Assembly (NCBI RefSeq): GCF_003049665.1
Contig: NZ_PYWM01000027.1
Span: 1 to 64,000, forward strand
Length of the DNA stretch: 64,000 nucleotides
Direction of reading: 5' to 3'
Source: Lysinibacillus mangiferihumi
GTDB lineage: Bacteria > Bacillota > Bacilli > Bacillales_A > Planococcaceae
The notes below the pieces were generated by a model that was not told the DNA's origin, made no database searches, and saw nothing but the letters and a program-made list of their open reading frames with translations. A program made the position numbers and the translations under genes. The stretch's first letter is position 1, and every line of letters starts with the position of its first letter. Below, in pieces: positions 48,728-58,829 of this stretch.

Positions 48728-49786
48728 TTAAGGCTGCGTTTTCACCATTGCTTGTAACCCTGGTGAAGCTGGTACGAAATGAACCCATGACTTTCCTGGA
48801 ACTAGCTTTACAAGGTCACCAGATTCTTCGACAGCCATTGGTAATCCATCGATATTAGCCCATTTTACTTCTCTTAAATAACCATTTTGCAATACATACG
48901 CATTTCCACCAGAGGTTAAATCAATATCTTGACGACCCACATTATCAATTGTTTGGTGATTCATTTCAAAAAATAACACATTTGCAAATGTTAATGCTTC
49001 GCCTGTCAACATATCTTTCGTTTCCACGCCTGCCGATTGTCGTCCATAACGATTCGTTTGATGATCGTACACATACGTATTGTGGAAATAATTACTATTC
49101 CCATAGTTAATGTCAACTTGACTTGTTTCAACGCCTATTTTACCACGTTCATCGGGTTCATAAAAAGCCTGATGCACTTTTTCACTGTAATTCATTGAAG
49201 CGCCTACTTTTTCAGCACCTTTTAATATATTTTCAGAGGTAATATAAGAGTTATGTGGCGCTACGCGATCATTCGAGCGTTTAAACAGTGTTCCATCGTA
49301 ATTCATACCATTTATATTATCCACGACATTATTGCTAAGCATCGCTTTTGCCTCTGGGCTGTAGCCATGTGCGACATAAAATGCCCCAAGACCTTTTGCC
49401 ATATCTACAAAATATGAACGTGCACTTCGTACTGGGCCAATGTTTTCTGGTAAATCACTTTGATAGACTGCTAGTAAACGCGTAACGTCTCCTTCAGCTA
49501 GCATTTCATAAATAATATCTGCTGATGCCAAACCTGATTGAGGGCGTGCGGCAGGATGATTATTAATGGTCACTATAATTGGACGCTGTGTTACTTCTTC
49601 TTCAACACTCTCTCCTGTTAACGGTGCCACAAATGTCTCTTGCTTTGCAGGCTCTTCGATAGCTGGCTTATCATCTACTTTCTTTGCTTCCTCATCTGAT
49701 TCAGACGCATCCTTTGAACATCCACCGATGAACAAGGCGCTTAATGCTAAGCCAACTAGTAGTTTTTTTGATTTTAACACTTGCAT
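48728..49786 (-). CDS. yerB: YerB lipoprotein (DUF3048)
   Basis: 352 residues. Signal peptide with lipobox FIGGC (near 19-23), so a membrane-anchored extracellular lipoprotein. An acidic linker follows, then the two DUF3048 halves (RPIIVTINNHPAARPQSGLASADIIYEM near 68, and MNHQTIDNVGRQDIDLTSGGNAYVLQNG near 272, both shortened here by their repeats). The role is not settled; the family is common in spore formers. It heads the yerB-yerC-pcrB-pcrA-ligA unit. Confidence 0.92.
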   Translation of the reverse strand: MQVLKSKKLLVGLALSALFIGGCSKDASESDEEAKKVDDKPAIEEPAKQETFVAPLTGESVEEEVTQRPIIVTINNHPAARPQSGLASADIIYEMLAEGDVTRLLAVYQSDLPENIGPVRSARSYFVDMAKGLGAFYVAHGYSPEAKAMLSNNVVDNINGMNYDGTLFKRSNDRVAPHNSYITSENILKGAEKVGASMNYSEKVHQAFYEPDERGKIGVETSQVDINYGNSNYFHNTYVYDHQTNRYGRQSAGVETKDMLTGEALTFANVLFFEMNHQTIDNVGRQDIDLTSGGNAYVLQNGYLREVKWANIDGLPMAVEESGDLVKLVPGKSWVHFVPASPGLQAMVKTQP

Positions 49787-49866
49787 TACTCTCCTTTAGT
49801 CAATGCCGCTCTGATGTAATGTCTATTTGCTGGTGCTCTGGCGCTACATAAATTGTACTACTTTAA

Positions 49867-51588
49867 CTACCGCATTACTGCTGGTAATAATAATTTATTC
49901 TTCAGGACATCAAAAATCCCTTTTGGTGTTATTCGAATATACGGCAAATGCGTAGATTGTAAAAATAGCAAAGTATAAATGGCATCTCCTAAACGATAGC
50001 CACGTTCTGCCAATGCTTGTTTTAAATCAAGCTCCTTCACTGTCAGTTCCTCCATATTCCCTTGATACAGAATACCACCGATAGTTAACGGAACAGATGC
50101 TACGACCTCTCCTTTTTCTACAAGCACAATGCCTCCACGCATTGCCTTCATCTCTTCAAATGCCTTTTGCATATCGTCTTTATTTTTGCCGATAAGCAAA
50201 ATATCCCCAGTATTTGAATAGGAGGAGGCAAAACCTTGAACGTTTGTGGCAAAACCTTTAATCATCGTATTAACATGCCAGTTACCACTTCGATTAATCA
50301 GCATTAAATAACTTTCATCATGGTTTGCAAGCTGCCCTTCTCGTGTAATCAACGAATTATAAGGTTTCGTTATAACGTCATTCACTAATTCAATTCCAAA
50401 TGGCATTGAAAATTGGAAATCATGAGAGGTTAGCGAAAAGTCCAAATCAAAAGAAGGAATTGCTGAATAATCTATGTCAGCAAAACGATGCACCCGTTCT
50501 CCATCACGCTTTAACCAAACACCTTTTGATAGTACACTTTCCGGTATTGGATGATATTCATCTTGTAGAATATTTAGTGAGGCAAAGCGTCCCGTCGCAA
50601 TAAAACCATGTAAGTTTGACATATTGTAATAACGCGCAACATTATAGGATGCCATTTGGTAAGCATCGATTGGTGAAACCCCTGCATCTAATGCGACTTG
50701 AATACATTTATCCATCACACCATCCTGATGGAATGATGGTGTTGAGCCATCCGTTGTCATCATTAGATGGTCGAATATCGGTAGTTGTTTTTCTACGATT
50801 CCTTTCAATAGATTTGGTAAATCTGGACGAATCGAAGAATGACGAAGCGTTACCGCAAATCCTTGCATAATACGACGTTCTACTTCTTCCACCGTCATGG
50901 CTTCGTGGTCTCCATCTGCACCAAGTAATTTCATCCGCGCTAAAGTGCGCTCTGATGCGCCTGGAAAATGACCTTCAATCTTTTTGCCATATCCTTTCGC
51001 CATTTGCATGCGATAAAGCATTAAATCATCACCATGTAGTAAGCGTGGCCAACCCGTTAGCTCTCCACCTAACAATACATCGTCACGTTCTAACCATTCT
51101 AAAATAGAAGTGTTTGAAAAAATTTCTTCCTCTTGCTCCATTTCAGTTTGTGAATCAAAGCGCGTCCACCAATAGAACGAAAACGGTAATTTCTTTAAGT
51201 CATCTAATATTGAAAACGCTTTCTTGTTTTCTAAAGATAAGACGAAGCTTAAATTATCCGATATAAAAGCTGTAGTCCCAAGTTGCCCACAAAAATCAGC
51301 AAAGGATTGAGGATGATACAACTGGAACGGATGAACATGTGGTTCAATGTAGCCAGGTACAATCGTTTTACCCGAACAGTCCACTATTTCTGTTCCTTCT
51401 ATTAATGGAGGCATTTTTTCTCCCGCATACACGATACGGTCTCCTGCAATCCAAATATTCCCTATCACCCATTGTTTCAGCATGCTATGTAAATAACGTG
51501 CATTTTTCAAGACAATATTAGGCGACTTTTTGCCATCTATAACAGCTAAATGCTGACGCAATTCCGTAATTTTCCATACTGGATCCAT
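49867..51588 (-). CDS. yerA: Adenine deaminase family protein YerA
   Basis: 573 residues. Amidohydrolase fold: the first metal motif PHVHPFQL (near 88), then EGHFPGASE, the GADGDHEAMTVEEV block and a C-terminal adenine-deaminase domain. B. subtilis has this paralogue (YerA) besides AdeC; activity on adenine, giving hypoxanthine and ammonia, is expected from the family but not demonstrated for YerA as far as I know. Its neighbour purD links it to purine metabolism. It is convergent-free: on the other side lies the divergent DUF2892 gene. Confidence 0.9.
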   Translation of the reverse strand: MDPVWKITELRQHLAVIDGKKSPNIVLKNARYLHSMLKQWVIGNIWIAGDRIVYAGEKMPPLIEGTEIVDCSGKTIVPGYIEPHVHPFQLYHPQSFADFCGQLGTTAFISDNLSFVLSLENKKAFSILDDLKKLPFSFYWWTRFDSQTEMEQEEEIFSNTSILEWLERDDVLLGGELTGWPRLLHGDDLMLYRMQMAKGYGKKIEGHFPGASERTLARMKLLGADGDHEAMTVEEVERRIMQGFAVTLRHSSIRPDLPNLLKGIVEKQLPIFDHLMMTTDGSTPSFHQDGVMDKCIQVALDAGVSPIDAYQMASYNVARYYNMSNLHGFIATGRFASLNILQDEYHPIPESVLSKGVWLKRDGERVHRFADIDYSAIPSFDLDFSLTSHDFQFSMPFGIELVNDVITKPYNSLITREGQLANHDESYLMLINRSGNWHVNTMIKGFATNVQGFASSYSNTGDILLIGKNKDDMQKAFEEMKAMRGGIVLVEKGEVVASVPLTIGGILYQGNMEELTVKELDLKQALAERGYRLGDAIYTLLFLQSTHLPYIRITPKGIFDVLKNKLLLPAVMR

Positions 51589-51899
51589 GTAAATCGCTCC
51601 TTCCTAATTTGCGTAAAATTTCATTGTGTAATTCCTATTTGAATTCACATACTACTACTGCATAAACGCTTTTGCATTCATTGTGCATATGGATGTATTG
51701 GCGTTCGCATTTTGAATAGGACTCACAAGTTGACGCCTTTCAAAAACCGAGCCATGTACATCTTCATTTCAGATTATCTGCAATATGAAGCAAAATAATG
51801 CTTTATGCAATCATCTTGTTTCAATCGTAACACAGCACTTTCATAAAGCAAAGTGCACCCCGCTTTATTTTTCCCACTATGACTAAAGGAGGAAACGAT
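51589..51899. other. 311-bp divergent intergenic region
   Basis: Non-coding gap between yerA (minus) and the DUF2892 gene (plus). I see the two ribosome-binding sites but no clear promoter pair. Two weak PurBox-like sequences (near 51702-51712 and 51742-51755) have too many mismatches to be called. Confidence 0.35.
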
Positions 51900-52343
51900 A
51901 TGATGCAACAAGCAAATCTTAGTGATAAAAATGCCTTTTGCCGTTTTGCCCTTGGCACAAGTATGACGGCATTTGGTATCGCTAAAGTTTCAAGAAATCC
52001 TAACTGTTTGAAAAGTCGACTGATGATCGCATTAGGGGCAATGAAAATGGCTGAGGGTATTTTTAAATATTGTCCTGCAAAGGCAATGTTAAACACAAAT
52101 GTGGAAACTGCCATGAACACCTCTATGCAAAGTATGTTCAGTGGGCAAAATTCTATGTCTTCTGAACAAAATCCAATGTCCACTGAACAAATTGGTAAGC
52201 TTATGAAGGATTTCTCCTCTGCGATTACTGGTAATTCGTCAGATATAACTGCAAGTTCTTCTAATTCATCTGACACCAGCACTTCAAACCAACATTCCTC
52301 GGACAGTAAAAATTCTACAACAAAAGCACAAAATCCTTCTTAG
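51900..52343 (+). CDS. DUF2892-like small protein with Ser/Asn-rich tail
   Basis: 147 residues from the ATG at 51900 (AAAGGAGG 9 bases upstream); a second ATG follows directly. The N-terminal two-helix segment (ALGTSMTAFGIAKVSRNPNC... RLMIALGAMKMAEGIFKYCPA, split about residues 16-60) resembles the DUF2892/YgaP membrane-type module. A Met/Ser/Gln-rich tail follows (about 70-147), with repeats of the type MSSEQNPMSTEQ. No catalytic residue is seen and the function is unknown. Single-gene unit, convergent with purD. Confidence 0.75.
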   Translation: MMQQANLSDKNAFCRFALGTSMTAFGIAKVSRNPNCLKSRLMIALGAMKMAEGIFKYCPAKAMLNTNVETAMNTSMQSMFSGQNSMSSEQNPMSTEQIGKLMKDFSSAITGNSSDITASSSNSSDTSTSNQHSSDSKNSTTKAQNPS

Positions 52344-52344
52344 T

Positions 52345-52384
52345 CAAAGAAGCCGTCTCAATACAAATTTGAGACGGCTCCTTA
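52345..52384. terminator. Bidirectional terminator between DUF2892 gene and purD
   Basis: AGCCGTCTCAA with TTGAGACGGCT (perfect 11 bp, 7-base loop), T-rich on the plus exit (CCTTACTTTTT) and T-bearing on the minus exit (TCTTTG). It can end the whole pur operon. Confidence 0.85.
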
Positions 52385-52427
52385 CTTTTTAGAGAAATGA
52401 AAAGTCTATGAAAAATATTTGTAAATG

Positions 52428-53684
52428 TTATTTAAATGTACGCCAGCCAATATCTTTGCGATAGAAGAAGTTGTTCCATTCAACTGTGGCAATACCAGCA
52501 TACACTTTTTCTTGTGCTTCTTGTAAAGTAGATGCTTTAGCCGCGACAAGTAAAACACGCCCACCATTCCCTACATACTTTCCATCTACAAACTTCGTAC
52601 CTGCATGGTAGACTGCATGTGAAGCTGATAATGTTTCTAAGTTCGGTAACGCATTTCCTTTCTCCACATCACCAGGATATCCTTCAGCAGCAATAACAAC
52701 ACCTAACATCGCTTCATTTGACCATTGCAAATCAAATGGTTTTTCCTCCATTAATGCGTTCATAAAGGCACCGAAATCGGATTGCATGCGTGGCAGGACG
52801 ACTTGAGTTTCTGGATCACCGAAGCGCGCATTGAACTCGATTACTTTAGGACCCGTTTTTGTTAAAATTAGACCTGCATACAAAATACCCGTAAATGATA
52901 CCCCATCTGCTTCCATTCCTTTAACAGTCGGCTCAACTACTGTTCGATAGGCGACATCCACTACGTCCTGCGATATTTGTGGAACGGGAGAATATGCACC
53001 CATGCCACCTGTGTTTGGTCCTTTATCGCCGTCATAAGCCCGTTTATGGTCTTGTGCAATCACCATTGGATAAATTTGTCCTTTATGTACAAAAGACATA
53101 AAGGAGAATTCTTCACCATCAAGGAATTCTTCAATCACGACACGAGATGAAGACTCCCCGAAACGCTGATTCCCGATCATATCCTGTACGGCATCAATCG
53201 CTTCTTCTTCTGTCATAGCTACTACTACACCTTTACCAGCCGCTAAGCCATCTGCCTTAATAACAATTGGTGCACCTTGGGCTTTAATATAGTCAATCGC
53301 TTTTTCTGATTCTGTAAAGGTTGCATGTGCAGCCGTAGGAATATGATATTTATTCATAATATCTTTGGCATATGATTTACTACTTTCAATTTGCGCTGCT
53401 GCCTTCGTTGGACCAAATACGCGTAAGCCACGTTGCGTAAAGAAATCGACAATCCCTTCTGCAAGTGGTTGCTCTGGACCAACAAATGTTAAATCTACTT
53501 CGTTTTCTTTTGCAAATTGTGCAAGTCCTGCAAAATCCATTGTGTCAATCGCAACAACTTCTACATCTTCTCGCATCCCATCATTACCTGGCGCTACGAA
53601 TACTTTTTTTACGGACGGAGAAATGCTAAATTGTTTGGCAATTGCATGCTCACGACCGCCACTTCCTATAACTAATACGTTCAT
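52428..53684 (-). CDS. purD: Phosphoribosylamine-glycine ligase (GARS)
   Basis: 418 residues, ATP-grasp fold. Step 2 of purine synthesis: phosphoribosylamine plus glycine and ATP gives GAR. N-terminal MNVLVIGSGGREHAIAKQ, the ATP-grasp core IVIKADGLAAGKGVVVA (near 145) and YAGLILTKTGPKVIEFNARFGDPE (near 264). Last gene of the operon; 193 bp behind purH, with a perfect inverted repeat between. Confidence 0.97.
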   Translation of the reverse strand: MNVLVIGSGGREHAIAKQFSISPSVKKVFVAPGNDGMREDVEVVAIDTMDFAGLAQFAKENEVDLTFVGPEQPLAEGIVDFFTQRGLRVFGPTKAAAQIESSKSYAKDIMNKYHIPTAAHATFTESEKAIDYIKAQGAPIVIKADGLAAGKGVVVAMTEEEAIDAVQDMIGNQRFGESSSRVVIEEFLDGEEFSFMSFVHKGQIYPMVIAQDHKRAYDGDKGPNTGGMGAYSPVPQISQDVVDVAYRTVVEPTVKGMEADGVSFTGILYAGLILTKTGPKVIEFNARFGDPETQVVLPRMQSDFGAFMNALMEEKPFDLQWSNEAMLGVVIAAEGYPGDVEKGNALPNLETLSASHAVYHAGTKFVDGKYVGNGGRVLLVAAKASTLQEAQEKVYAGIATVEWNNFFYRKDIGWRTFK

Positions 53685-53789
53685 AATTAGTGAATCCTCC
53701 TCTTTAAGAGTAAGAGCTGTCTAATAAGCTGCTCTAAATAAATCCTTCGAACCTCATGTGAGTTAGAGCATTTATATGCTTTTATAGAA

Positions 53790-53827
53790 AAAATAGTATA
53801 CTAGAAACGCTCCCAGTATACTATTTT
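53790..53827 (-). other. Perfect 13-bp inverted repeat in the purH-purD gap
   Basis: AAAATAGTATACT (53790-53802) and AGTATACTATTTT (53815-53827), 12-base loop. It could be a processing site, a weak terminator or an attenuator that separates purD from the upstream genes. Confidence 0.65.
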
Positions 53828-53877
53828 CCTTATTAGGACAAACCCTTTATTATTTGTATATTTTTATATAGCGATGA

Positions 53878-55404
53878 TTAATGCTTGAAGTGACGTACGC
53901 CTGTAAACACCATTGCAATGCCGTACTCATTTGCTTTATCAATCGAATCTTGGTCTTTAATAGAGCCACCTGGTTGAATAATGGCTGTAATTCCTGCCGC
54001 ATGAGCTGCTTCTACTGTATCACTCATAGGGAAGAATGCGTCAGATGCTAAAGCAGCACCTTTTGCTTTATCACCAGCTTGTTCGAAAGCGATTTTCGCA
54101 GCACCTACACGGTTCATTTGACCAGCGCCAACACCTAATGTCATTTGAGAATCTGTTACAACGATTGCATTTGATTTCACATGTTTAACTACAGCCCAGC
54201 CAAGTTGTAATGCTTCCCATTCTTTGTCAGTAGGCTCTCTATCTGTCACTACTTTAATGTCTGCATCACCAAAGCCAAAGCTGTCTGGCTCTTGTACAAG
54301 TAAGCCACCTTCAACAGAGACAACGTTAAATTGATCTTTTTTAGCTTGCTCAAATGGAATTGTTAATAAGCGAATATTTTTCTTTTGTGTAAGAATATCT
54401 AATGCTTCTTGCGTGAAAGATGGCGCAATAATAATCTCTAAGAAAATATGGCTTAACTTTTCTGCCGTTGCCGCATCTACTTCCATGTTCAATGCAATAA
54501 TTCCACCGAAAATAGATGTAGGATCGGCTGCATATGCTTTGTCAAAAGCTTCTTCTAGCGTTACACCTGTACCAACACCACAAGGATTCATATGCTTCAC
54601 AGCAACTGCTGCAGGCATTTCAAATTCTTTCACGATTTGAAGTGCGGCATTACCATCTTGAATGTTATTGTACGATAATTCTTTTCCGTGTAATTGCGTA
54701 GCATAAGCTAATGAGAAATCCGAACCAAGACGTTTTTGATAAAACGCTGCTTTTTGATGAGGATTTTCACCGTAACGTAAGTTTTGCTTTAATTCGTAAG
54801 TAAGCGTTAAGCTTTCAGGGAATGCTTCCTCTGTTAAGTGATTGGAAATATAAGAATCATACGCTGCTGTGTGACGGAAAACTTTTGCTGCTAACTTACG
54901 ACGTGTTTCAATCGTTGTAGCACCCGTTGCTTTCAGTTCTTCTAATACAGTTGCATAGTCATTGCTATCTACAATGACTGTTACATATTGATGATTTTTA
55001 GCTGCTGAACGTAGCATTGTTGGACCACCAATATCAATATTTTCGATGGCATCATCCCATGTTACATTAGGCTTTGAAATTGTTTCAACAAACGGATAAA
55101 GATTAACACAAACAATTTCAATTGGTTCAATTCCATGCTCATTCATTTGCGCTTGATGAGAAGCATCATCGAATTTCCCTAATAGTCCACCGTGGATCAT
55201 TGGATTTAAAGTCTTTACACGCCCATCTAAAATTTCAGGGAATTTTGTTACTTCATCCACTGCTGTTACTGCGACATTATTGTCCTGTAACATTTTTTTT
55301 GTACCACCAGTTGATAAAATTTCATAACCTAATGCCACTAATTCTTTGGCAAATTCTAAAATACCATCTTTATTGGAAACACTGATTAATGCACGTTTTG
55401 TCAC
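53878..55404 (-). CDS. purH: Bifunctional AICAR formyltransferase/IMP cyclohydrolase
   Basis: 508 residues. Two domains: the N-terminal IMP cyclohydrolase ([19 protein letters not shown]; residues 1-195 approximately) and the C-terminal AICAR transformylase with [14 protein letters not shown] (near 211) and the [11 protein letters not shown] motif (near 268). It catalyses the last two steps to IMP with N10-formyl-THF. Gene order purN-purH-purD matches B. subtilis. AGGAGGAT precedes the ATG. Confidence 0.97.
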   Translation of the reverse strand: MTKRALISVSNKDGILEFAKELVALGYEILSTGGTKKMLQDNNVAVTAVDEVTKFPEILDGRVKTLNPMIHGGLLGKFDDASHQAQMNEHGIEPIEIVCVNLYPFVETISKPNVTWDDAIENIDIGGPTMLRSAAKNHQYVTVIVDSNDYATVLEELKATGATTIETRRKLAAKVFRHTAAYDSYISNHLTEEAFPESLTLTYELKQNLRYGENPHQKAAFYQKRLGSDFSLAYATQLHGKELSYNNIQDGNAALQIVKEFEMPAAVAVKHMNPCGVGTGVTLEEAFDKAYAADPTSIFGGIIALNMEVDAATAEKLSHIFLEIIIAPSFTQEALDILTQKKNIRLLTIPFEQAKKDQFNVVSVEGGLLVQEPDSFGFGDADIKVVTDREPTDKEWEALQLGWAVVKHVKSNAIVVTDSQMTLGVGAGQMNRVGAAKIAFEQAGDKAKGAALASDAFFPMSDTVEAAHAAGITAIIQPGGSIKDQDSIDKANEYGIAMVFTGVRHFKH

Positions 55405-55591
55405 AACGAAATCCTCCTAATTTGTCTCGTGTAAAGCCACGAATTATCTATCCATCTTGATTTAGCGGCGTTAGGTGCTAATTGAACGACTCGTTCTACT
55501 TGAGCGGAGTTCATCATGATTTGAGCGAATCTTACAGGAGTAATTAGCGTTTCCTGTTACAATGAGCCAAACCTAACTACCTACCAATCCA

Positions 55592-56161
55592 TTATTTTAA
55601 TAATTGTTGTAATGCTTTTGTATATAACACATGCTCTTGCTGATGAATGGCCATTTCAGTTGCCTCACGATCACCTTCGATAACAGCAACTGCAGCTTGT
55701 GCAATAATAGGCCCTGTATCCATGCCTTCATCTACAAAATGCACCGTAACACCCGTCACTTTCACACCATGTGCAATTGCTTGTCCAATAGCATCTTTTC
55801 CTGGGAAGGATGGTAACAGTGAAGGGTGGATATTCACAATACGCTGTGGATATGCCGCCAATAATACTTCGCTAATTAGACGCATATACCCTGCAAGTAC
55901 AATCCACTGCACACCACATTCACGCAAGGCTTCAATAATCGCAGTTTCGTAGTCTGCTTTCGATGCAAATTCTTTTGGATTTAAAGCTAGGACAGGGATA
56001 CCAAATTTTTCAGCACGAGTCACAACAAATGCTGCAGGCTTATCTGTCACAACAAGCTCCACTTTAGCATGTAGTTCGCCACGTTCAATCGCTTCTTGAA
56101 TCGCTTGAAAATTACTGCCGCTCCCTGAAGCAAAGACGGCAATTTTTACTGGTGCAGTCAT
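55592..56161 (-). CDS. purN: Phosphoribosylglycinamide formyltransferase
   Basis: 189 residues. Step 3: GAR to FGAR using N10-formyl-THF. VFASGSGSNFQAI at the N-terminus and INIHPSLLPSFPGKDAIGQA (near 107) with the catalytic Asn/His/Asp set, then MDTGPIIAQA. Its ATG overlaps the purM stop codon, so the two are coupled. Confidence 0.97.
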   Translation of the reverse strand: MTAPVKIAVFASGSGSNFQAIQEAIERGELHAKVELVVTDKPAAFVVTRAEKFGIPVLALNPKEFASKADYETAIIEALRECGVQWIVLAGYMRLISEVLLAAYPQRIVNIHPSLLPSFPGKDAIGQAIAHGVKVTGVTVHFVDEGMDTGPIIAQAAVAVIEGDREATEMAIHQQEHVLYTKALQQLLK

Positions 56162-57216
56162 TACACTAAGCTCCCATCATGTGAGCCGTTAAATACAACG
56201 CCCTCGCCTTTCACAACGCGACCGATTTTGTATGCTTTTTCACCATTCGCTTCTGCTGTAGCAATAACTTTATCTGCTTCTGCTGCTGGTACAGCCAATA
56301 CGAAACCAATGCCCATATTGAAGACATTATATAAATCTTTATCTTCAAGCTGACCTTTTTCCTTTAAAAATTCGAAAATACGAAGAACCGGCCAAGAACC
56401 TAGGTCAATTTCTGTTGCTAAGCCTTCTGGCATCATACGTGGTAAGTTCTCATAGAAACCGCCACCCGTTACATGTGCACAACCATGCACATCAGCCGCC
56501 TTTAATGTTGCAAGAACTGGTTTTGCATATAATTTAGTTGGGACTAACAGTGCTTCACCAATTGGGCCTAAATCTTCGAAGCCTTCAACAACTGCATCCA
56601 CTGCATAGCCGTTGTCAGCAAACACGATTTTGCGCACTAATGAATAGCCGTTCGAATGGACGCCGCTTGACGCTAATCCAATAAGCACATCACCTTCAAC
56701 GATTTTTTCACCTGTTACGATTGCTGTTTTTTCACAAGCGCCTACAGCAAATCCTGCTAAATCATACTCATCTTCTTCATAAAGACCTGGCATTTCCGCA
56801 GTTTCACCACCGATTAAAGCAGCACCAGACTGCACACAGCCATCTGCAACACCTTTGACGATTTGTTCAATTTTCGCTGGTTCTGCTTTACCAAGTGCCA
56901 CGTAATCTAAAAAGTAAAGTGGTTCTGCACCTTGCGCTACAATATCGTTTACACACATAGCAACACAGTCCACGCCAATTGTATCGTGCTTGTCTACCAT
57001 GAAAGCTAATTTTAATTTTGTCCCAACACCATCTGTCCCTGAAATTAAAACAGGTTCTTTAAGATTTAGTTCTGACAAGTCAAACATACCACCAAAGCCT
57101 CCAAATGTACCCATCACGCCTAGTCGATTCGTACGTTCAACGTGAGACTTCATTCGTTTAACAGCTTCGTAGCCCGCTTCAATATTTACACCTGCTTGTT
57201 CATATGCTTTTGACAT
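56161..57216 (-). CDS. purM: Phosphoribosylformylglycinamidine cyclo-ligase (AIRS)
   Basis: 351 residues. Step 5: FGAM plus ATP gives AIR. Features: [20 protein letters not shown], the ATP loop [13 protein letters not shown] (near 60), [22 protein letters not shown] and [12 protein letters not shown]. Same order as B. subtilis (purF-purM-purN). AGGAGGAT precedes the ATG; the gap to purF (188 bp) carries a moderate hairpin. Confidence 0.97.
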   Translation of the reverse strand: MSKAYEQAGVNIEAGYEAVKRMKSHVERTNRLGVMGTFGGFGGMFDLSELNLKEPVLISGTDGVGTKLKLAFMVDKHDTIGVDCVAMCVNDIVAQGAEPLYFLDYVALGKAEPAKIEQIVKGVADGCVQSGAALIGGETAEMPGLYEEDEYDLAGFAVGACEKTAIVTGEKIVEGDVLIGLASSGVHSNGYSLVRKIVFADNGYAVDAVVEGFEDLGPIGEALLVPTKLYAKPVLATLKAADVHGCAHVTGGGFYENLPRMMPEGLATEIDLGSWPVLRIFEFLKEKGQLEDKDLYNVFNMGIGFVLAVPAAEADKVIATAEANGEKAYKIGRVVKGEGVVFNGSHDGSLV

Positions 57217-57404
57217 GCAGAGATCCTCCTTTAAATTAATTCAGCACAAGTCCCTAACTTTTACATATAGAGAGTCGTACAAAATTATGTTCAACATCAT
57301 GCTGGGAATATCAATCCTAACTCAATGTCATTTTCACCTTTAGAGGATACCCAACATCGTTTGAATGTGGGTACTCCAACAAGGCTTTATTGATTAACAT
57401 ACAC

Positions 57405-58829
57405 TTAGCGTAACAGTTCTTTTTCGTGCGGTAAGATTGTATCTGGGAAAATTTCTGTTGGGTATTTGCTTGTAAAACATGCTAAGCAAAGACCTTTATT
57501 TTCATCCTCAAATGGACGTGCAATCGTTTCGACCATGCCTTCAACTGAAAGGAATGTTAGTGAATCAGCACCAATTGCGTCTCTTATTTCATCCACACTA
57601 TGGCTCGAAGCAATCAACTCTTCATGTGTTGAAGTATCAATACCGTAATAACAAGGGTCCGTCATTGGTGGAGAAGAAATCACAACATGCACTTCTGCTG
57701 CACCTGCATCCTTTAGCATTTTGACAATACGGCGTGATGTTGTACCACGAACAATCGAATCATCCACCATTACAACGCGTTTCCCTTTGACAACTTGCAC
57801 AACAGGTGACAGTTTCATTTTTACACCACGTTCACGCAATTCTTGGGTCGGTTGAATGAATGTACGACCAACATAGCGGTTTTTTATTAACCCTAGCTCA
57901 TATGGAATACCGCTTTCTTCAGCAAAGCCTATTGCTGCTGAAATACTTGAGTCAGGTACACCAGTTACGACATCTGCTTCAATATGTGCGCATTCACGTG
58001 CAAGTTGTTTTCCCATACGTTTACGTGCCATATGCACATTAATGCCATCGATATCGGAATCAGGACGTGCTAAATATACATACTCCATCGCACACATTGC
58101 GCGATTTTCCATATCTGCAAAACGATCTGATTTTACACCTTCATCGTTTATTATTAATAATTCACCTGGTTCCACAGAACGTATAAACTCTGCTCCTATT
58201 AAATCAAAAGCACAAGTTTCAGAAGCCACAACCCAACCGTCTCCTAGTTTTCCAAGAGATAGAGGACGTAGACCATGTGGATCACGTGCAACAAGCATTT
58301 CATCTTTGGTCATAATTAAGAATGAATACGCACCCTTTAATAACGAAAGGGCATTTTTCACCTTTGCTCGGAATGGTGAATGCGAGCTTTTCTTAATAAG
58401 ATGCGCTAACACTTCTGTATCTGAGCTAGAGTGGAAAATACTACCTTGACGCTCTAAATACTGTTTTAAGTGTGTCGCATTGACTAAGTTACCGTTATGA
58501 GCAATTGAAAGGCTACCTGTTGATGAATGAAATAGTAATGGCTGTACATTTTCGATTCCGCCACCGCCAGCAGTCGTATAACGAACATGGGCAATTGCCG
58601 CTTTTCCGTCCACTGCTTTTAATTTCTCTTCGTTGAAAACATCATTTACTAATCCTTCGCCTTTCACCGCGCGCAGGTGTAGACCGTCAGAAACGACGAT
58701 ACCAGCACCTTCTTGTCCACGGTGTTGAAGAGCATGAAGCCCGTAATAACTAAGGTGTGCTGGATTTGGGTTACCCCAAATACCAAACACCCCACATTCT
58801 TCGTTTAAGCCTCTGAGTTCAGCAAGCAT
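57405..58829 (-). CDS. purF: Amidophosphoribosyltransferase
   Basis: 474 residues from the ATG at 58829 (AAAGGAG seven bases upstream); the ORF from 58847 is longer by six codons. Step 1, PRPP plus glutamine to phosphoribosylamine. An 11-residue propeptide ([11 protein letters not shown]) precedes Cys12, the nucleophile of the class II glutaminase, exactly as in the B. subtilis enzyme. The PRTase loop [18 protein letters not shown] (near 347) and C-terminal cysteines ([10 protein letters not shown] with upstream Cys) fit the iron-sulfur form. Overlaps the purL end by 25 bases. Confidence 0.97.
   Translation of the reverse strand: MLAELRGLNEECGVFGIWGNPNPAHLSYYGLHALQHRGQEGAGIVVSDGLHLRAVKGEGLVNDVFNEEKLKAVDGKAAIAHVRYTTAGGGGIENVQPLLFHSSTGSLSIAHNGNLVNATHLKQYLERQGSIFHSSSDTEVLAHLIKKSSHSPFRAKVKNALSLLKGAYSFLIMTKDEMLVARDPHGLRPLSLGKLGDGWVVASETCAFDLIGAEFIRSVEPGELLIINDEGVKSDRFADMENRAMCAMEYVYLARPDSDIDGINVHMARKRMGKQLARECAHIEADVVTGVPDSSISAAIGFAEESGIPYELGLIKNRYVGRTFIQPTQELRERGVKMKLSPVVQVVKGKRVVMVDDSIVRGTTSRRIVKMLKDAGAAEVHVVISSPPMTDPCYYGIDTSTHEELIASSHSVDEIRDAIGADSLTFLSVEGMVETIARPFEDENKGLCLACFTSKYPTEIFPDTILPHEKELLR

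Noticed and set aside
51700..51760. PurR boxes between yerA and the DUF2892 gene
   Set aside because: The two best matches to the AWWWCCGAACWWT motif have two and four mismatches and their order and spacing are not those of a PurR site.
58042..58449. 135-residue plus-strand ORF inside purF
   Set aside because: It is the reverse strand of a well-conserved enzyme; codon pattern and missing ribosome-binding site show it to be a shadow. The same holds for the other plus-strand ORFs inside the pur, gat, lig and prkA genes.
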